From contig JAHLLI010000004.1 in NCBI GenBank assembly GCA_020444245.1, positions 124,001 to 188,000 of the forward strand: 64,000 bases of DNA, given 5' to 3'. The translations under genes and the position numbers were made by a program. Shown piece after piece: positions 19,281 to 33,152 of this stretch; the first letter of the stretch is position 1; each line of letters begins with the position of its first letter. Below the pieces are notes generated by a model, which saw nothing but the letters and a program-made list of their open reading frames with translations, searched no databases and was not told the DNA's origin. The stretch is from Actinomycetales bacterium (lineage in GTDB: Bacteria; Actinomycetota; Actinomycetes; Actinomycetales; Cellulomonadaceae).

Positions 19281-20180
19281 ATGAGCATCTCGACCGCGGC
19301 GTCACTGCTGCTCCCGACCGCCATCCCCAGCCCGTCGCAGAACGTCTGGTACATCGGGGTGTTCCCGATCCGTGCCTATGCGATCGCGATCATGATCGGC
19401 ATCGTCGTCGCGATCTGGATCGCCCGACGACGCTGGGCCGCGCGGGGTGGCGACCCTGACACGGTCCTGGAGATCAGCTTCTGGGCGGTGCCCTTCGGCA
19501 TCGTCGGCGGACGGCTGTACCACGTCATCAGCTCACCGGACGCGTACTTCGGCGTGAACGGCGACCCCATCCGGGCGCTGTTCATCTGGGAGGGCGGCCT
19601 TGGCATCTGGGGCGCCGTCGCGCTCGGCGCGGTGGGTGCCTGGATCGGCGCGAGGCGGCAGGGCGTGAGCTTCGTGGTGTTCGCCGATGTCGTGGCGCCG
19701 GCGCTGCTGGTCGCGCAGGCCATCGGCCGGATCGGCAACTACTTCAACCAGGAGCTGTTCGGCGGACCGACGACCCTGCCGTGGGGGCTGGAGATCAGCC
19801 CGACCGCCCCCGAGTTCCCACCCGACCTGCCGGCCGGCACGCTGTTCCACCCGACGTTCCTGTACGAGATGATCTGGAACCTGTCGGCCGCGGTGTTCAT
19901 CGTCTGGCTCGAGCGGCGTTTCAAGCTGGGCCACGGGCGGGTGTTCTGGGCCTACGTGATGGCCTACACCAGCGGCCGGGTGTGGATCGAGATGCTCCGG
20001 ATCGACCCGGCGCACACGTTCTTCGGCCTGCGCCTCAACGTCTGGACCTCGATCCTGGTGTTCCTGGGGGCGCTGGTAGCCTTCGTCGTGGTCGGGCGTC
20101 GTCACCCCGGGCGCGAGACCACGGTGCTTGTCGCAGCACCAGGGGACACGGCACACGAGGCCTCGGACCCGGAAGCCTGA
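19281..20180 (+). CDS. lgt: Prolipoprotein diacylglyceryl transferase
   Basis: 299 residues from ATG 19281 (ATG 19269 is possible; neither has a clear Shine-Dalgarno). Lgt transfers diacylglycerol from phosphatidylglycerol to the lipobox Cys of exported lipoproteins. About seven membrane segments carry the conserved [21 protein letters not shown], the Lgt signature [13 protein letters not shown] and [14 protein letters not shown]. The last 40 residues are polar. Location after trpA is usual in this group, and the window encodes several likely substrates. Confidence 0.94.
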   Translation: MSISTAASLLLPTAIPSPSQNVWYIGVFPIRAYAIAIMIGIVVAIWIARRRWAARGGDPDTVLEISFWAVPFGIVGGRLYHVISSPDAYFGVNGDPIRALFIWEGGLGIWGAVALGAVGAWIGARRQGVSFVVFADVVAPALLVAQAIGRIGNYFNQELFGGPTTLPWGLEISPTAPEFPPDLPAGTLFHPTFLYEMIWNLSAAVFIVWLERRFKLGHGRVFWAYVMAYTSGRVWIEMLRIDPAHTFFGLRLNVWTSILVFLGALVAFVVVGRRHPGRETTVLVAAPGDTAHEASDPEA

Positions 20181-20328
20181 GGCATATGCGTGCACCGCCG
20201 TCGGCGGGTGCCGGGTATGGCTGTGCGGCGCGACCAGGTATCGTCGCCGCGATCCGGGCGACGACGCCCCAGGACAGTTTCCTGACCACGTCCCCGGGCT
20301 CGCCCGGGCCGTTGCGAGGACGGTGCAG

Positions 20329-24865
<4,537 letters not shown>

Positions 24866-24873
<8 letters not shown>

Positions 24874-26341
24874 CCCCAGAGGCTTCCTCAAGGTGCGCGA
24901 GCGTGAGCTCCCGCCCTACCGCCCGGTGCCCGTGCGGCTCAAGGACTACCGCGACGTGGTGGCCGAGCGCACCCGCGAGCCGGAGGAGCTCGGCGCCGTC
25001 GAGCGCCAGGCGGGCCGGTGCATGGACTGCGGCATCCCGTTCTGCCACTCCGGCTGCCCGCTGGGCAACCTCATCCCGGAGTGGAACCACCTGGTGTGGA
25101 GTGGGCAGTGGGCCGAGGCGAGCGACCGGCTGCACGCCACGAACAACTTCCCGGAGTTCACCGGCAAGATCTGCCCCGCGCCGTGCGAGACCTCGTGCGT
25201 GCTGGGCATCAACGCGCCGCCGGTGACCATCAAGAACGTCGAGATCACGATCGTCGAGGAGGCGTTCGCACGGGGCCTGATCACCCCGCAGGTGCCGCAC
25301 TTCCTCACCGGCCAGACCGTGGCAGTGGTCGGTTCCGGGCCCTCGGGCCTGGCCGCGGCGCAGCAGCTGACCCGCGCCGGCCACACCGTCGCGGTGTTCG
25401 AGCGCGCCGACCGGATCGGCGGGCTGCTGCGCTACGGCGTGCCGGACTTCAAGCTCGAGAAGCGCCTGATCGACCGGCGCATCGCGCAGATGGAGGCCGA
25501 GGGCACGCGGTTCCGCACCGGGGTCGAGGTCGGCAAGGACATCACCTGGACCGAGCTCCTCGCGCGCTACGACGCCGTGCTGGTCACCATCGGTTCCACG
25601 ACGCCGCGCCTGCTCACGGTGCCGGGTTCCGAACTGGACGGCGTGGTGCCCGCGGTGCGGTTCCTCACGCAGAACAACAAGGTCCGGGCCGGGGACGACG
25701 TGCCGGACCAGATCACCGCGACCGGCAAGCACGTCGTCGTGATCGGCGGCGGCGACACCGGCTCGGACTGCGTCGGCACCTCGCTGCGGCACGGGGCCAC
25801 CTCGGTGACCTCGCTGGAGATCGTCCCGCAGCCGCCCGTGGAGCGGCCGGAGAACCAGCCCTGGCCGACGTACCCGATGACCTTCAAGGTCTCGACCTCG
25901 CACGAGGAGGGCGGCACGCGGGAGTACCAGGCGTCGACCACCGCGCTCGTCGGGGACGAGCAGGGGCGGGTCCGGGGACTGCGGCTGGCGACCGTCGAGC
26001 GGACCCCGGACGGGCGGTTCGCCCCGGTCGAGGGCACCGAGCGGGAGATCCCGGCCGACCTGGTGCTGCTCGCGATGGGCTTCACCGGGCCGGAGACCGG
26101 GACCCTGGTGGAGCAGACCGGTGCGGACCTCACGGCGCTGGGCACGGTCGCGCGCGGCGACGACTTCGCCACGTCGGTGCCGGGCATGTTCGTCGCGGGG
26201 GACGCCGGCCGGGGGCAGTCGCTGATCGTCTGGGCGATCGCCGAGGGCCGCGCGGCGGCGGCCGGGGTGGACGCGTGGTTGCGGGGGACGTCCGAGCTGC
26301 ACCGGCCGATCGCGCCGACGGACCGTCCGCTGCGGGCCTGA
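24866..26341 (+). CDS. gltD: Glutamate synthase small subunit
   Basis: 491 residues. GltD supplies electrons from NADPH through FAD and two 4Fe-4S clusters to GltB. The N-terminal cluster ligands are [17 protein letters not shown] and [12 protein letters not shown]. The FAD Rossmann motif is [13 protein letters not shown] and the NADPH motif is [17 protein letters not shown] 24866, with GGAGGT just upstream, overlaps the end of gltB by 8 bases. Confidence 0.97.
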
Positions 26342-26417
26342 GGGACCGGCCGGCGACGAGCGGGTGAACGACGCGCGCCCTGCGCGTCGGGATGGAAAGG
26401 TCCCATGACTGAGGGCA

Positions 26418-26423
26418 TAGGCT
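26418..26423 (+). promoter_or_regulatory. Candidate -10 element of pyk
   Basis: TAGGCT ends 6 bases before the pyk ATG, suggesting a leaderless message, although GAGGA in the same place could also serve as a Shine-Dalgarno. A 7-bp hairpin GACGCGC-N5-GCGCGTC at 26370-26388 lies between it and the gltD stop and may weaken readthrough. No convincing -35 was found. Confidence 0.3.
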
Positions 26424-26429
26424 GAGGAC

Positions 26430-27839
26430 ATGCGTAGAGCGAAGATCGTGTGCACGTTGGGTCCCGCGACATCGACCCCCGAGATGATCCAGGCCCTGGT
26501 CGACGCAGGGATGGATGTGGCGCGGATCAACCGCAGCCACGGTGAGGCCGCGGAGCACGAGGCCCTCATCAAGCTGGTTCGCGACGCCGCGAAGGCCGCC
26601 GGCCGTGCGGTGGCCGTGCTGGTGGACCTCCAGGGCCCGAAGATCCGGCTCGGCCGGTTCACGGAGGGCAAGCACGAGCTTGCCGAGGGTGACACCTTCA
26701 CCATCACCACCGAGGACGTGCCCGGCACCAAGGAGCTCGTCTCGACCACCTACAAGGGGCTGCCGGGCGACGCCCGCGTCGGCGACCGGATCCTCATCGA
26801 CGACGGCCGGGTGGCCGTGCGGATCGTCGAGGTCGAGGGGCCGCGCGTGGTCACCAAGGTCGAGGTCGGCGGCCCGGTGTCCAACAACAAGGGCCTGAAC
26901 CTGCCCGGCGTCGCCGTGAGCGTGCCGGCGCTGTCGGAGAAGGACAAGGAGGACCTGCGCTGGGGGCTCGCCCAGGGTGCGGACTTCATCGCCCTGTCGT
27001 TCGTCCGGTCCGCCGCGGACTACGACGACGTCGCACTGATCATGGCCGAGGAGCACCGCAGGGTCCCGGTGCTCGCCAAGGTCGAGAAGCCCCAGGCGGT
27101 GGACAACCTCGCCGAGATCGTCGACGCGTTCGACGGCATCATGGTCGCCCGCGGCGACCTGGGCGTGGAGCTCCCGCTCGAGCAGGTCCCGCTGGTCCAG
27201 AAGCGCGCGATCGAGCTGGCCCGCCGCTCGGCGAAGCCGGTCATCGTGGCCACCCAGGTGCTCGAGTCGATGATCTCGGCGCCGCGACCCACCCGGGCCG
27301 AGGCGTCCGACTGCGCGAACGCGGTGCTCGACGGCGCGGACGCCGTGATGCTCTCCGGCGAGACCAGCGTCGGCGAGTACCCGATCGAGGCCGTGCGCAC
27401 CATGGCGCGGATCATCGACACCACCGAGACGCTGGGCGGCGACCGCATCGCGCCGCTGGGCTGGAGCCCCAAGACCCGGTCGGGTGCGATCACGCACGCG
27501 GCGGTCGACGTCGGCGAGACCCTCGGCGTGAAGTACCTGGTCACGTTCACCCAGTCCGGCGACACGGCCCGTCGGGTGTCGCGGCTGCGGTCGCAGATCC
27601 CCATGCTGGCGCTCACGCCGGACGCGGACATCCGCAACCGGCTCGCCCTCACCTGGGGCGTGCAGACCTACCAGGTGCAGACCGTCGCGCACACCGACGC
27701 GATGGTGGTGCAGGTGGACCAGACCCTGCGCCAGCACGGTCTGGCCGAGTCCGGCGACCTGGTGATCATCGTGTTCGGTGCCCCGGTGGGCATCCCGGGC
27801 ACCACGAACTCGCTCCTGGTGCACCGCTTCGGCACCTGA
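26430..27839 (+). CDS. pyk: Pyruvate kinase
   Basis: 469 residues. It makes pyruvate and ATP from phosphoenolpyruvate and ADP. The start MRRAKIVCTLGPATSTPEMI, VLVDLQGPKIRLG, LAKVEKPQAVDNL, the signature IMVARGDLGVELPLEQVP and MLSGETSVGEYP are intact. Residues 35-39 read RINRSHG, the actinobacterial variant of RLNFSHG. The C-terminal regulatory domain is full length. Two hairpins follow immediately. Confidence 0.96.
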   Translation: MRRAKIVCTLGPATSTPEMIQALVDAGMDVARINRSHGEAAEHEALIKLVRDAAKAAGRAVAVLVDLQGPKIRLGRFTEGKHELAEGDTFTITTEDVPGTKELVSTTYKGLPGDARVGDRILIDDGRVAVRIVEVEGPRVVTKVEVGGPVSNNKGLNLPGVAVSVPALSEKDKEDLRWGLAQGADFIALSFVRSAADYDDVALIMAEEHRRVPVLAKVEKPQAVDNLAEIVDAFDGIMVARGDLGVELPLEQVPLVQKRAIELARRSAKPVIVATQVLESMISAPRPTRAEASDCANAVLDGADAVMLSGETSVGEYPIEAVRTMARIIDTTETLGGDRIAPLGWSPKTRSGAITHAAVDVGETLGVKYLVTFTQSGDTARRVSRLRSQIPMLALTPDADIRNRLALTWGVQTYQVQTVAHTDAMVVQVDQTLRQHGLAESGDLVIIVFGAPVGIPGTTNSLLVHRFGT

Positions 27840-27846
27840 TCGACTC

Positions 27847-27888
27847 GACGACGAAGGCCCCGGGCGCGCGCCAGGGGCCTTCGTCGTC
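27847..27888 (+). terminator. Perfect 15-bp hairpin after pyk
   Basis: GACGACGAAGGCCCC at 27847-27861 pairs perfectly with 27874-27888 around a 12-base GC-rich loop, 7 bases after the pyk stop. There is no long T-run, as is common in very GC-rich genomes. It is a good intrinsic terminator candidate for pyk. Confidence 0.8.
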
Positions 27889-27894
27889 CCGCCC

Positions 27895-27939
27895 TTCTGG
27901 AACCGGATCGGTCACGCATTGACCGATCCGGTTCCAGAA
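27895..27939 (-). terminator. Perfect 20-bp hairpin after the CoA-disulfide reductase gene
   Basis: A 20-base arm at 27895-27914 (TTCTGGAACCGG...) pairs perfectly with 27920-27939 around a CGCAT loop. It ends 4 bases before the stop codon of the convergent oxidoreductase gene, so it is placed to terminate that gene. Its sequence (60% GC at most) is less GC-rich than its neighbours. Confidence 0.75.
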
Positions 27940-27943
27940 GCGG

Positions 27944-30415
27944 CTAGATGAAGAAGCGGCCGTTGGACTCGTTGGCCTCACCGAGGAAGGTCGCGACGCC
28001 GCCGAGCTCGACGCCGTCGATGAGGTCCTCCTCGCGGATGCCCAGCAGGTCCATGGTCATGGTGCACGCGACCATCCGGACCCCGGACGCCTTGGCGGCG
28101 CCGATCAGCTCGGTCAGGCTCGGCACGTTGTGCTCGCGCATGACCTTCTTGATCATCGCGGGCCCGCCGCCGAGCATGTTCATGGTCGACAGCGGCATCG
28201 CGTCCGGCCCGGACGGCATCATGACGCCGAAGGCCCGCTCGAGCGCCGACTTCTCCGCCTTGGGGGCGTCCTGGCGCTTGAGAGCGTTCAGGCCCCAGAA
28301 GGTGAAGAACATCGACACCTCGTCGCCCATCGCGACCGCGCCGTTGGCGATGATGAACGCCGCGAGCAGCTTGTCCAGCTCGCCGGAGAAGACGACGAAA
28401 GCCTTCTTGTCCTTGATCCGCGCCGCGGCCCCGCCGAGCAAGGGTCCGCCCTTGCGGAACTTGGCGGCGTAGCCCGGGCCCTCGGGCGTGATCTCGACCA
28501 GCTGGTGGCCGTTGCGCTGCGCCCACGCGGGAGCGTCGAGCGCGAACCCGGGGTCCGACACGTGCGCGAGCACCTCGTCGCCGGGGGCCATGGTGAGCAT
28601 CGTCTTGGTCAGCCGCATGATCGGGCCGGGGCAGGCCAGGCCGGTGCAGTCCAGGTCGACCACGACGCCGGTCGGGCCGGCGGTGGGGCTGCTGGCCTCC
28701 TCGGCGTAGGAGATCATCGGCGTGGTGGACTCCATCGACGTCGGGTCGACGTCGTGGAACGCACGGAACGTCGTCGAGCCGCCGGACAGCGTCTTGACGT
28801 CGGTGAAGCCGCGCTGGACGAGCGATCGGTACGCCAGGTAGCTGCGGAAGCCGACCGCGCAGTACAGCCGGATCGGGGTGTCCTTGTCCCAATCCTCCTG
28901 CGCGGCACGCAGGGTCTTGAGCGGGACGTTCTCCGCGCCGGGGATGTGCCAGATCCCGAACTCGTCCGGCCCGCGCACGTCGATGATCCGCGCTCCGTCG
29001 GTGGCCTCGGGGTAGTCCTGGGCGTACCAGAGCTGGAGGTCACCGCTGAGCACGTTCGACGCGACGAAGCCGGCCATGTTGACCGGGTCCTTGGCCGAGC
29101 CGAACGGCGGGGCGTAGGCCAGCTCGAGGTGCTCGAGGTCGTGCACGGTCATGCCGGCTCGGATCGCGGTGGCGAACACGTCGAGGCGCTTGTCGACGCC
29201 GTCGAAGCCGGCCACCTGCGCGCCGAGGATCTTCCCGTCGTCGGGGGAGAACAGCACCTTGACGTGCATCATCGCGGTGCCGGGGTAGTAGCCGGCGTGA
29301 CCGTGCGGGTGGGTGCTCACGGTGCGGTACGGCACGCCGGCGGCGACCAGCTGCTTCTCGGAGGCGCCGGTACCGCCGGCCACCATCTCGAACACCTTGA
29401 CCACGCTCGTGCCCTGCACCGCGTCGAACGTCGTGTCGCGGCCGCAGATGTTCTCCGCGACGACGCGGCCCTGGCGGTTGGCAGGGCCGGCGAGCGGCAT
29501 GAGCCAGCTGTCCGGGAGCACCACGTGGCGCACCTCGACGGCGTCGCCCGCGGCCCAGATGTGCGGGTCGGAGGTCCGCATGTGCTCGTCGACCACGATG
29601 CCGCCGCGCGGCCCGATCTCCAGCCCGGCGGCGACGGCGAGCTCCGCGCTCGGCCGCACGCCCGCGGCCATGATCACCAGGTCGGTCTCGATGAAGGTGT
29701 TGTTCTTCAGCTCGACCTGGGTGCGACCGTTGGCCTTGCGGGTGAACGCCGCGGCCGCCGTGTTGAGGTGCAGCGTGATGCCGTGGCCCTGCAGGTACTT
29801 CTCCATCGCCCGGGTCATCTCGTGGTCGAGCGGCGGGACGATCTGGTCCGCCATCTCGACGACCTCGACCTTGACGCCGCGGTCGTGCAGGTTCTCGGCC
29901 ATCTCCAGGCCGATGTAGCCCGCGCCGATCACCACGGCGTGCTTGGCGCCGCCGGTGCGGGCCTTGTCGCCCTCGCCGTCCACGACGGCCTTGATGACGT
30001 CCATGTCGCCGATCCGGCGCAGCACGTGGATCGAGTCCAGGTCGATCCCGGGCAGCGGGGGCCGGAAGGGGGCGGCGCCCGGCGCGAGTGCGAGCGCCTC
30101 GTAGGGCTCGTCGTACTCCTCGCCGGTGTCCACGACCCGTGCCCGGACGGTCTTCGCCTTGCGGTCGATCGAGACGATCTCGACGCCCGTGCGCACGTCG
30201 ATGTCGAGCGTCTCGTGCAGGCTCTGCGGCGTCTGGAGGAGCAGCCGTGAGCGCTCCTTGATCGTCTCGCCGATGTGGTACGGCAGGCCGCAGTTCGCGA
30301 AGGAGACGTGGTGCCCGCGTTCGAACACCACGATGTCGGCGAGCTCGTCGAGCCTGCGGGCCCGGGCGGCGATCGACATGCCGGCGGCAACGCCTCCGAC
30401 GACAACGATCTTCAT
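27944..30415 (-). CDS. CoADR-rhodanese-TusA-DsrE fusion oxidoreductase
   Basis: 823 residues from ATG 30415. Domain 1 (1-455) is a flavin CoA-disulfide reductase: FAD motif VVGGVAAGMS, redox Cys42 in SFANCGLPYH, and NAD motif VVIGAGYIGLEMAE. Domain 2 (about 465-560) is a rhodanese with Cys519 in YCAVGFRSY. Domain 3 (about 583-655) is TusA-like, with DCTGLACPGPIM (Cys595 in CPxP). Domain 4 (about 668-823) is DsrE/DsrE2-like with Cys784 in VACTMTMDLLGI. The chain could move sulfane sulfur between thiols, CoA persulfide and a carrier. All key cysteines are present. It is divergent from a CPVC membrane protein across a CsoR-type operator, which suggests a response to persulfide. Confidence 0.93.
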   Translation of the reverse strand: MKIVVVGGVAAGMSIAARARRLDELADIVVFERGHHVSFANCGLPYHIGETIKERSRLLLQTPQSLHETLDIDVRTGVEIVSIDRKAKTVRARVVDTGEEYDEPYEALALAPGAAPFRPPLPGIDLDSIHVLRRIGDMDVIKAVVDGEGDKARTGGAKHAVVIGAGYIGLEMAENLHDRGVKVEVVEMADQIVPPLDHEMTRAMEKYLQGHGITLHLNTAAAAFTRKANGRTQVELKNNTFIETDLVIMAAGVRPSAELAVAAGLEIGPRGGIVVDEHMRTSDPHIWAAGDAVEVRHVVLPDSWLMPLAGPANRQGRVVAENICGRDTTFDAVQGTSVVKVFEMVAGGTGASEKQLVAAGVPYRTVSTHPHGHAGYYPGTAMMHVKVLFSPDDGKILGAQVAGFDGVDKRLDVFATAIRAGMTVHDLEHLELAYAPPFGSAKDPVNMAGFVASNVLSGDLQLWYAQDYPEATDGARIIDVRGPDEFGIWHIPGAENVPLKTLRAAQEDWDKDTPIRLYCAVGFRSYLAYRSLVQRGFTDVKTLSGGSTTFRAFHDVDPTSMESTTPMISYAEEASSPTAGPTGVVVDLDCTGLACPGPIMRLTKTMLTMAPGDEVLAHVSDPGFALDAPAWAQRNGHQLVEITPEGPGYAAKFRKGGPLLGGAAARIKDKKAFVVFSGELDKLLAAFIIANGAVAMGDEVSMFFTFWGLNALKRQDAPKAEKSALERAFGVMMPSGPDAMPLSTMNMLGGGPAMIKKVMREHNVPSLTELIGAAKASGVRMVACTMTMDLLGIREEDLIDGVELGGVATFLGEANESNGRFFI

Positions 30416-30523
30416 GGCTGGGGTCCTCGATTCCGTGGTCGGTGTGGCGCACGGACGACCCCCGGGGCCAGTCACGCACCCACGGTGGAGCGAAGCCGGA
30501 GTGGTTGCCCACCCCGTGGGGAT

Positions 30524-30539
30524 ATACCCTACGGGGTAT
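30524..30539. promoter_or_regulatory. CsoR/CstR-type operator
   Basis: ATACCC-TACG-GGGTAT is a perfect 6-bp inverted repeat with a 4-base spacer. It resembles operators of the CsoR family (pattern TACCC...GGGTA). It overlaps a possible -10 (TATACC, 30523-30528) and the start codon of the + strand membrane gene, and lies 109 bases upstream of the divergent oxidoreductase. No CsoR-family gene is in the window. Because the target handles sulfane sulfur, a persulfide sensor of CstR type is the better guess; copper or other metals cannot be excluded. Confidence 0.7.
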
Positions 30540-31053
30540 GTCGATCCCCACCCTGGGTCCCCGGTCCCGGATCGCCGTGACGCTTGTGGCGGCGACCGCG
30601 ACGCTGCGTGCCTGGCCGGCGCGCCGGTACGTCACAGCGTCGGTGGCCGCACTTGTCACCGTACTCGTCGTGGCGATCCCGACGGCGATGATCCCGAACC
30701 CGGTCTTCGGGCGTGAGATCGGCGTGACCGCCTGGGCGTGGCCGGCCCTCGTCGTCACAGCCGCGCTCTCCGGGATGCTGTTCGCGACCTACCTGCGGTC
30801 CGCCGAGGAGCGGGCCGAGGCGACCCGGGAGGGCCGTGCCGGTGCGCTGGGCGGCTTCCTGACGTTCCTGGCGGTCGGGTGCCCGGTGTGCAACAAGCTC
30901 GCGCTGCTGGCGCTGGGCTACACCGGGGCGATCCAGTGGTTCGCCCCGGTGCAGCCCTGGCTGGCCGTCGGCGCCGTCGGGCTGCTGTCGTGGGCGCTGG
31001 TGCGGCGGCTCTCAACCGGCGACGCCTGCCCGGTCCCGAGCACCGCCCGGTAG
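30538..31053 (+). CDS. Membrane protein with CPVC motif
   Basis: 171 residues from ATG 30538. There are four likely membrane segments: about 35-52, 66-84, 104-128 and 136-155. The third contains FLAVGCPVCNKLALLALGYTG, with Cys115 and Cys118 in a CxxC motif inside or at the edge of the membrane; Cys164 lies near the end. I cannot assign a family. Its start codon overlaps the operator described above, so a leaderless message is likely. A role in redox, metal or sulfur transport fits the operator and the divergent partner. Its 3' end overlaps the opposite glycosyltransferase by 136 bases. Confidence 0.75.
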   Translation: MSIPTLGPRSRIAVTLVAATATLRAWPARRYVTASVAALVTVLVVAIPTAMIPNPVFGREIGVTAWAWPALVVTAALSGMLFATYLRSAEERAEATREGRAGALGGFLTFLAVGCPVCNKLALLALGYTGAIQWFAPVQPWLAVGAVGLLSWALVRRLSTGDACPVPSTAR

Positions 31054-32062
31054 TCCCGGAACACGACCGAGCGCTGGACGCGGTAGCTCACCAGGAACAG
31101 TCCGGTGTCGCTGCCGACCTTGGCTACCAGCAGGGGCACACCGATCCAGGTGAGCAGGCTGAGCGAGGCGTAGCTCGCGCCGAGCAGCACGACGGCGAGG
31201 GCGGCGTACCTGAGCACGACGCCCAGCAGGGGCGCGCCCCTGGCGGGCCGGAACGTGATGTGCCGGTTGAGCGCGAGGTTCGCCGAAGCGCTCACGAGCC
31301 GTGCGCCGACGACGCCGGCGAGCAGCGAGCCGGTGACGGGTACGAGCACCAGGAGCGCCGTGGTGTCGACCACGAACGCCGTGAGCGACGAGGCCGCGAA
31401 CCAGAGCAGCGGCATGAGCACGCGCATCGAGTCCACCACCGGGCGGAAGTGCGAGGACGTGTTGTCCTCGAGGTAGATGGTCTCGATCTCGAGCTCCTCG
31501 ACCCGGTACCCGGCGGGTCCGGCCTCGAGCAGCAGCCGCAGCTCGTACTCGAACCGGTCGCCGCGCACGCCGACGAGCCACTCGAGCATGCTCGGCGGGT
31601 AGCCGCGAAGCCCGGTCTGGGTGTCGTGCACGTCGAGCCCGGTGACCAGGCGCACGAGGAACCGGGTCGTGGTGTTCCCGAGCCGGCTGCGCCATGGCAC
31701 GTGTCCGGTGAACCGTCGGCCGCCGAGCACCATCGCGTCCGTCTCGCGGATGCGGGCGGCGACGCGGAGCACGTCCGCCACCGCGTGCTGGCCATCGGCG
31801 TCGGCGCACACCACGGCCCGACCCGGGTGATGCTCGGCGACGTACCGGAAGGCCGCCTTGAGGGCGAAGCCCTTCCCGCTGTTCGGCGCGTGGCGCAGGA
31901 GCTCGGCGCCTGCGGCGGCAGCCGCGGCGAACACCTCGCGGTACGGGCTCCGCTGCCGTCGTCGATCACGACCACATCCAGGCCGGCGTCCGCGCGGCGC
32001 AGCGCGGCCACGAGGTCGACCAGCCGGTGGTCCGGCTCGTAGGCGGGGATGACGACGATCAC
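30918..32062 (-). pseudogene. Glycosyltransferase family 2-GtrA fusion, frameshifted
   Basis: The N-terminus reads MIVVIPAYEPDHRLVDLVAALRR..VVVIDDGSG in one frame from GTG 32062. The rest, SPYREVFAAAAAAGAELLRHAPNSGKGFALKAAF onward, continues in another frame. Joining them needs one extra base near 31946-31952. The second frame carries the donor-site CADADGQHA and GLRGYP, then a C-terminal GtrA-like four-helix domain (ALNRHITFRP, SYRVQRSVVFRDY). Such fusions move polyprenyl-linked sugars for surface polymers. The break is a true frameshift or a sequencing error. The tail overlaps the CPVC gene by 136 bases. It starts 5 bases after the glycosidase gene and is probably cotranscribed with it. Confidence 0.8.
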
Positions 32063-32067
32063 GGCAC

Positions 32068-33030
32068 TTACCCCGCGACGTACAGGATGTCGGAGACGCC
32101 GCGCTCGCCGCCGTTGCTGGGCTGATTGATGACCTCGCCGTCGAAGTACATGGTCGACGAGCCGCCGCCGTCGAGGTTGTAGGCGGTGGTGGCGCCGAGG
32201 TCGATGAGGATCTGGGCGAGCTCGGTCATGTCGACGCCGGCGCTGTAGCCGGGGCTCCGGCCGTCGACGACCACGAAGACCAGGTGGTTGTCGTCGATCA
32301 CACCGACCGCGGTTCGCGGCTGGTTGCCCTGGATGGAGTGGTTGCCGACGTTGGTGTCGACCTCGACCTGGTCGATGCCGTCGACGATCAGACCGTTCTC
32401 GACGAGCGCCGGACCGAAGGACAGCGTGTTCCAGACCCCGGCCGCGACCAGCTCGTCGGCGGTGGTGGCGGTCTCGTCGTAGACCTCGACGTGGCCGTCG
32501 CGGTAGAACGCGAGCCCTTCGCGGGCGCCCGCGTCGCGGTACACGACGCCGTTGCGGATGACGATGCCGGTGGTGCGGAACCCGTAGTAGTCGCCGTTGA
32601 TCGCGAGCACGGCGCCGACGTCAGCGGCGATGTCGGAGGTGTCCTCGGTGATGTTGAGGCCGAACTCGTTCTGCGCGAAGGCCGACCGCAGGACCGTCGC
32701 GTCGGACAGGACGACGTCGGCGACGTGGTACGTCACCTGGCTGTTGCCGCTGCCGGCCACGACCGTCGAGATCGTGATCGAGGCGTCGTCCGAGGTGTAG
32801 CTGGTCCCCGTGACAACGGCGTCGTCGGCGCTCGCGCCGGTGGTGGGCGGGACGTCGGTGCTCGTCGGGGAGCCGGACGCCGCGGCCTCGTACGCGGCGA
32901 CGTCGGAGATCTCGATGTGCTCGATGACGAACCGGTCGAGCGCCCAGGCGGTCGCACCGACGAGGGAGAGGACCACGGTCAGGGAGGCGCCGATCACCGC
33001 ACGGCGTCGACGGAGGGATCTGCGTGACAT
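32068..33030 (-). CDS. Exported phosphodiester glycosidase (NAGPA domain)
   Basis: 320 residues. A basic N-terminus (RRSLRRRR) and one membrane helix (12-30) anchor or export it; a Ser/Thr/Pro-rich spacer (about 50-75) follows. The rest is a NAGPA domain, shown by AVLAINGDYYGFRTTGIVIRNG, the FGPALVENG segment, PRTAVGVIDDNHLVFVVVDGR and LIDLGATTAYNLDGGGSSTMYFDG. The family is related to the GlcNAc-1-phosphodiester glycosidase and is common in polysaccharide loci. It lies just upstream of the glycosyltransferase, consistent with surface glycan synthesis or processing. Confidence 0.88.
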   Translation of the reverse strand: MSRRSLRRRRAVIGASLTVVLSLVGATAWALDRFVIEHIEISDVAAYEAAASGSPTSTDVPPTTGASADDAVVTGTSYTSDDASITISTVVAGSGNSQVTYHVADVVLSDATVLRSAFAQNEFGLNITEDTSDIAADVGAVLAINGDYYGFRTTGIVIRNGVVYRDAGAREGLAFYRDGHVEVYDETATTADELVAAGVWNTLSFGPALVENGLIVDGIDQVEVDTNVGNHSIQGNQPRTAVGVIDDNHLVFVVVDGRSPGYSAGVDMTELAQILIDLGATTAYNLDGGGSSTMYFDGEVINQPSNGGERGVSDILYVAG

Positions 33031-33102
33031 GCCCTGACAGTGGCCGTCACGATCTTGACGACCCCAGGTGGGCGCTGTTCACCGCCTGTGACCGTCGCTG
33101 CG

Positions 33103-33142
33103 CGCCCGCAGGGCCGTGCGACGGGGCGAGGCCCTGTGGGCG
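33103..33142 (-). terminator. 13-bp hairpin after the alpha/beta hydrolase gene
   Basis: 33103-33115 (CGCCCGCAGGGCC) pairs with 33130-33142 with a single G-U pair, 11 bases past the stop of the hydrolase gene on the minus strand. It probably ends the catabolic cluster transcript before the glycosidase gene. Confidence 0.65.
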
Positions 33143-33152
33143 GGAGCGCTGC

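Noticed and set aside
31012-31809. A third open frame across the glycosyltransferase gene as a separate gene
   Set aside because: It is Arg/Ala-rich without motifs; the two other frames together carry the full glycosyltransferase-GtrA pattern.
33028-33052. TGACA/GTCA copies upstream of the phosphodiester glycosidase as a third catabolic operator
   Set aside because: The arms and spacing do not match the 16-bp palindromes at the liv and hydratase promoters.
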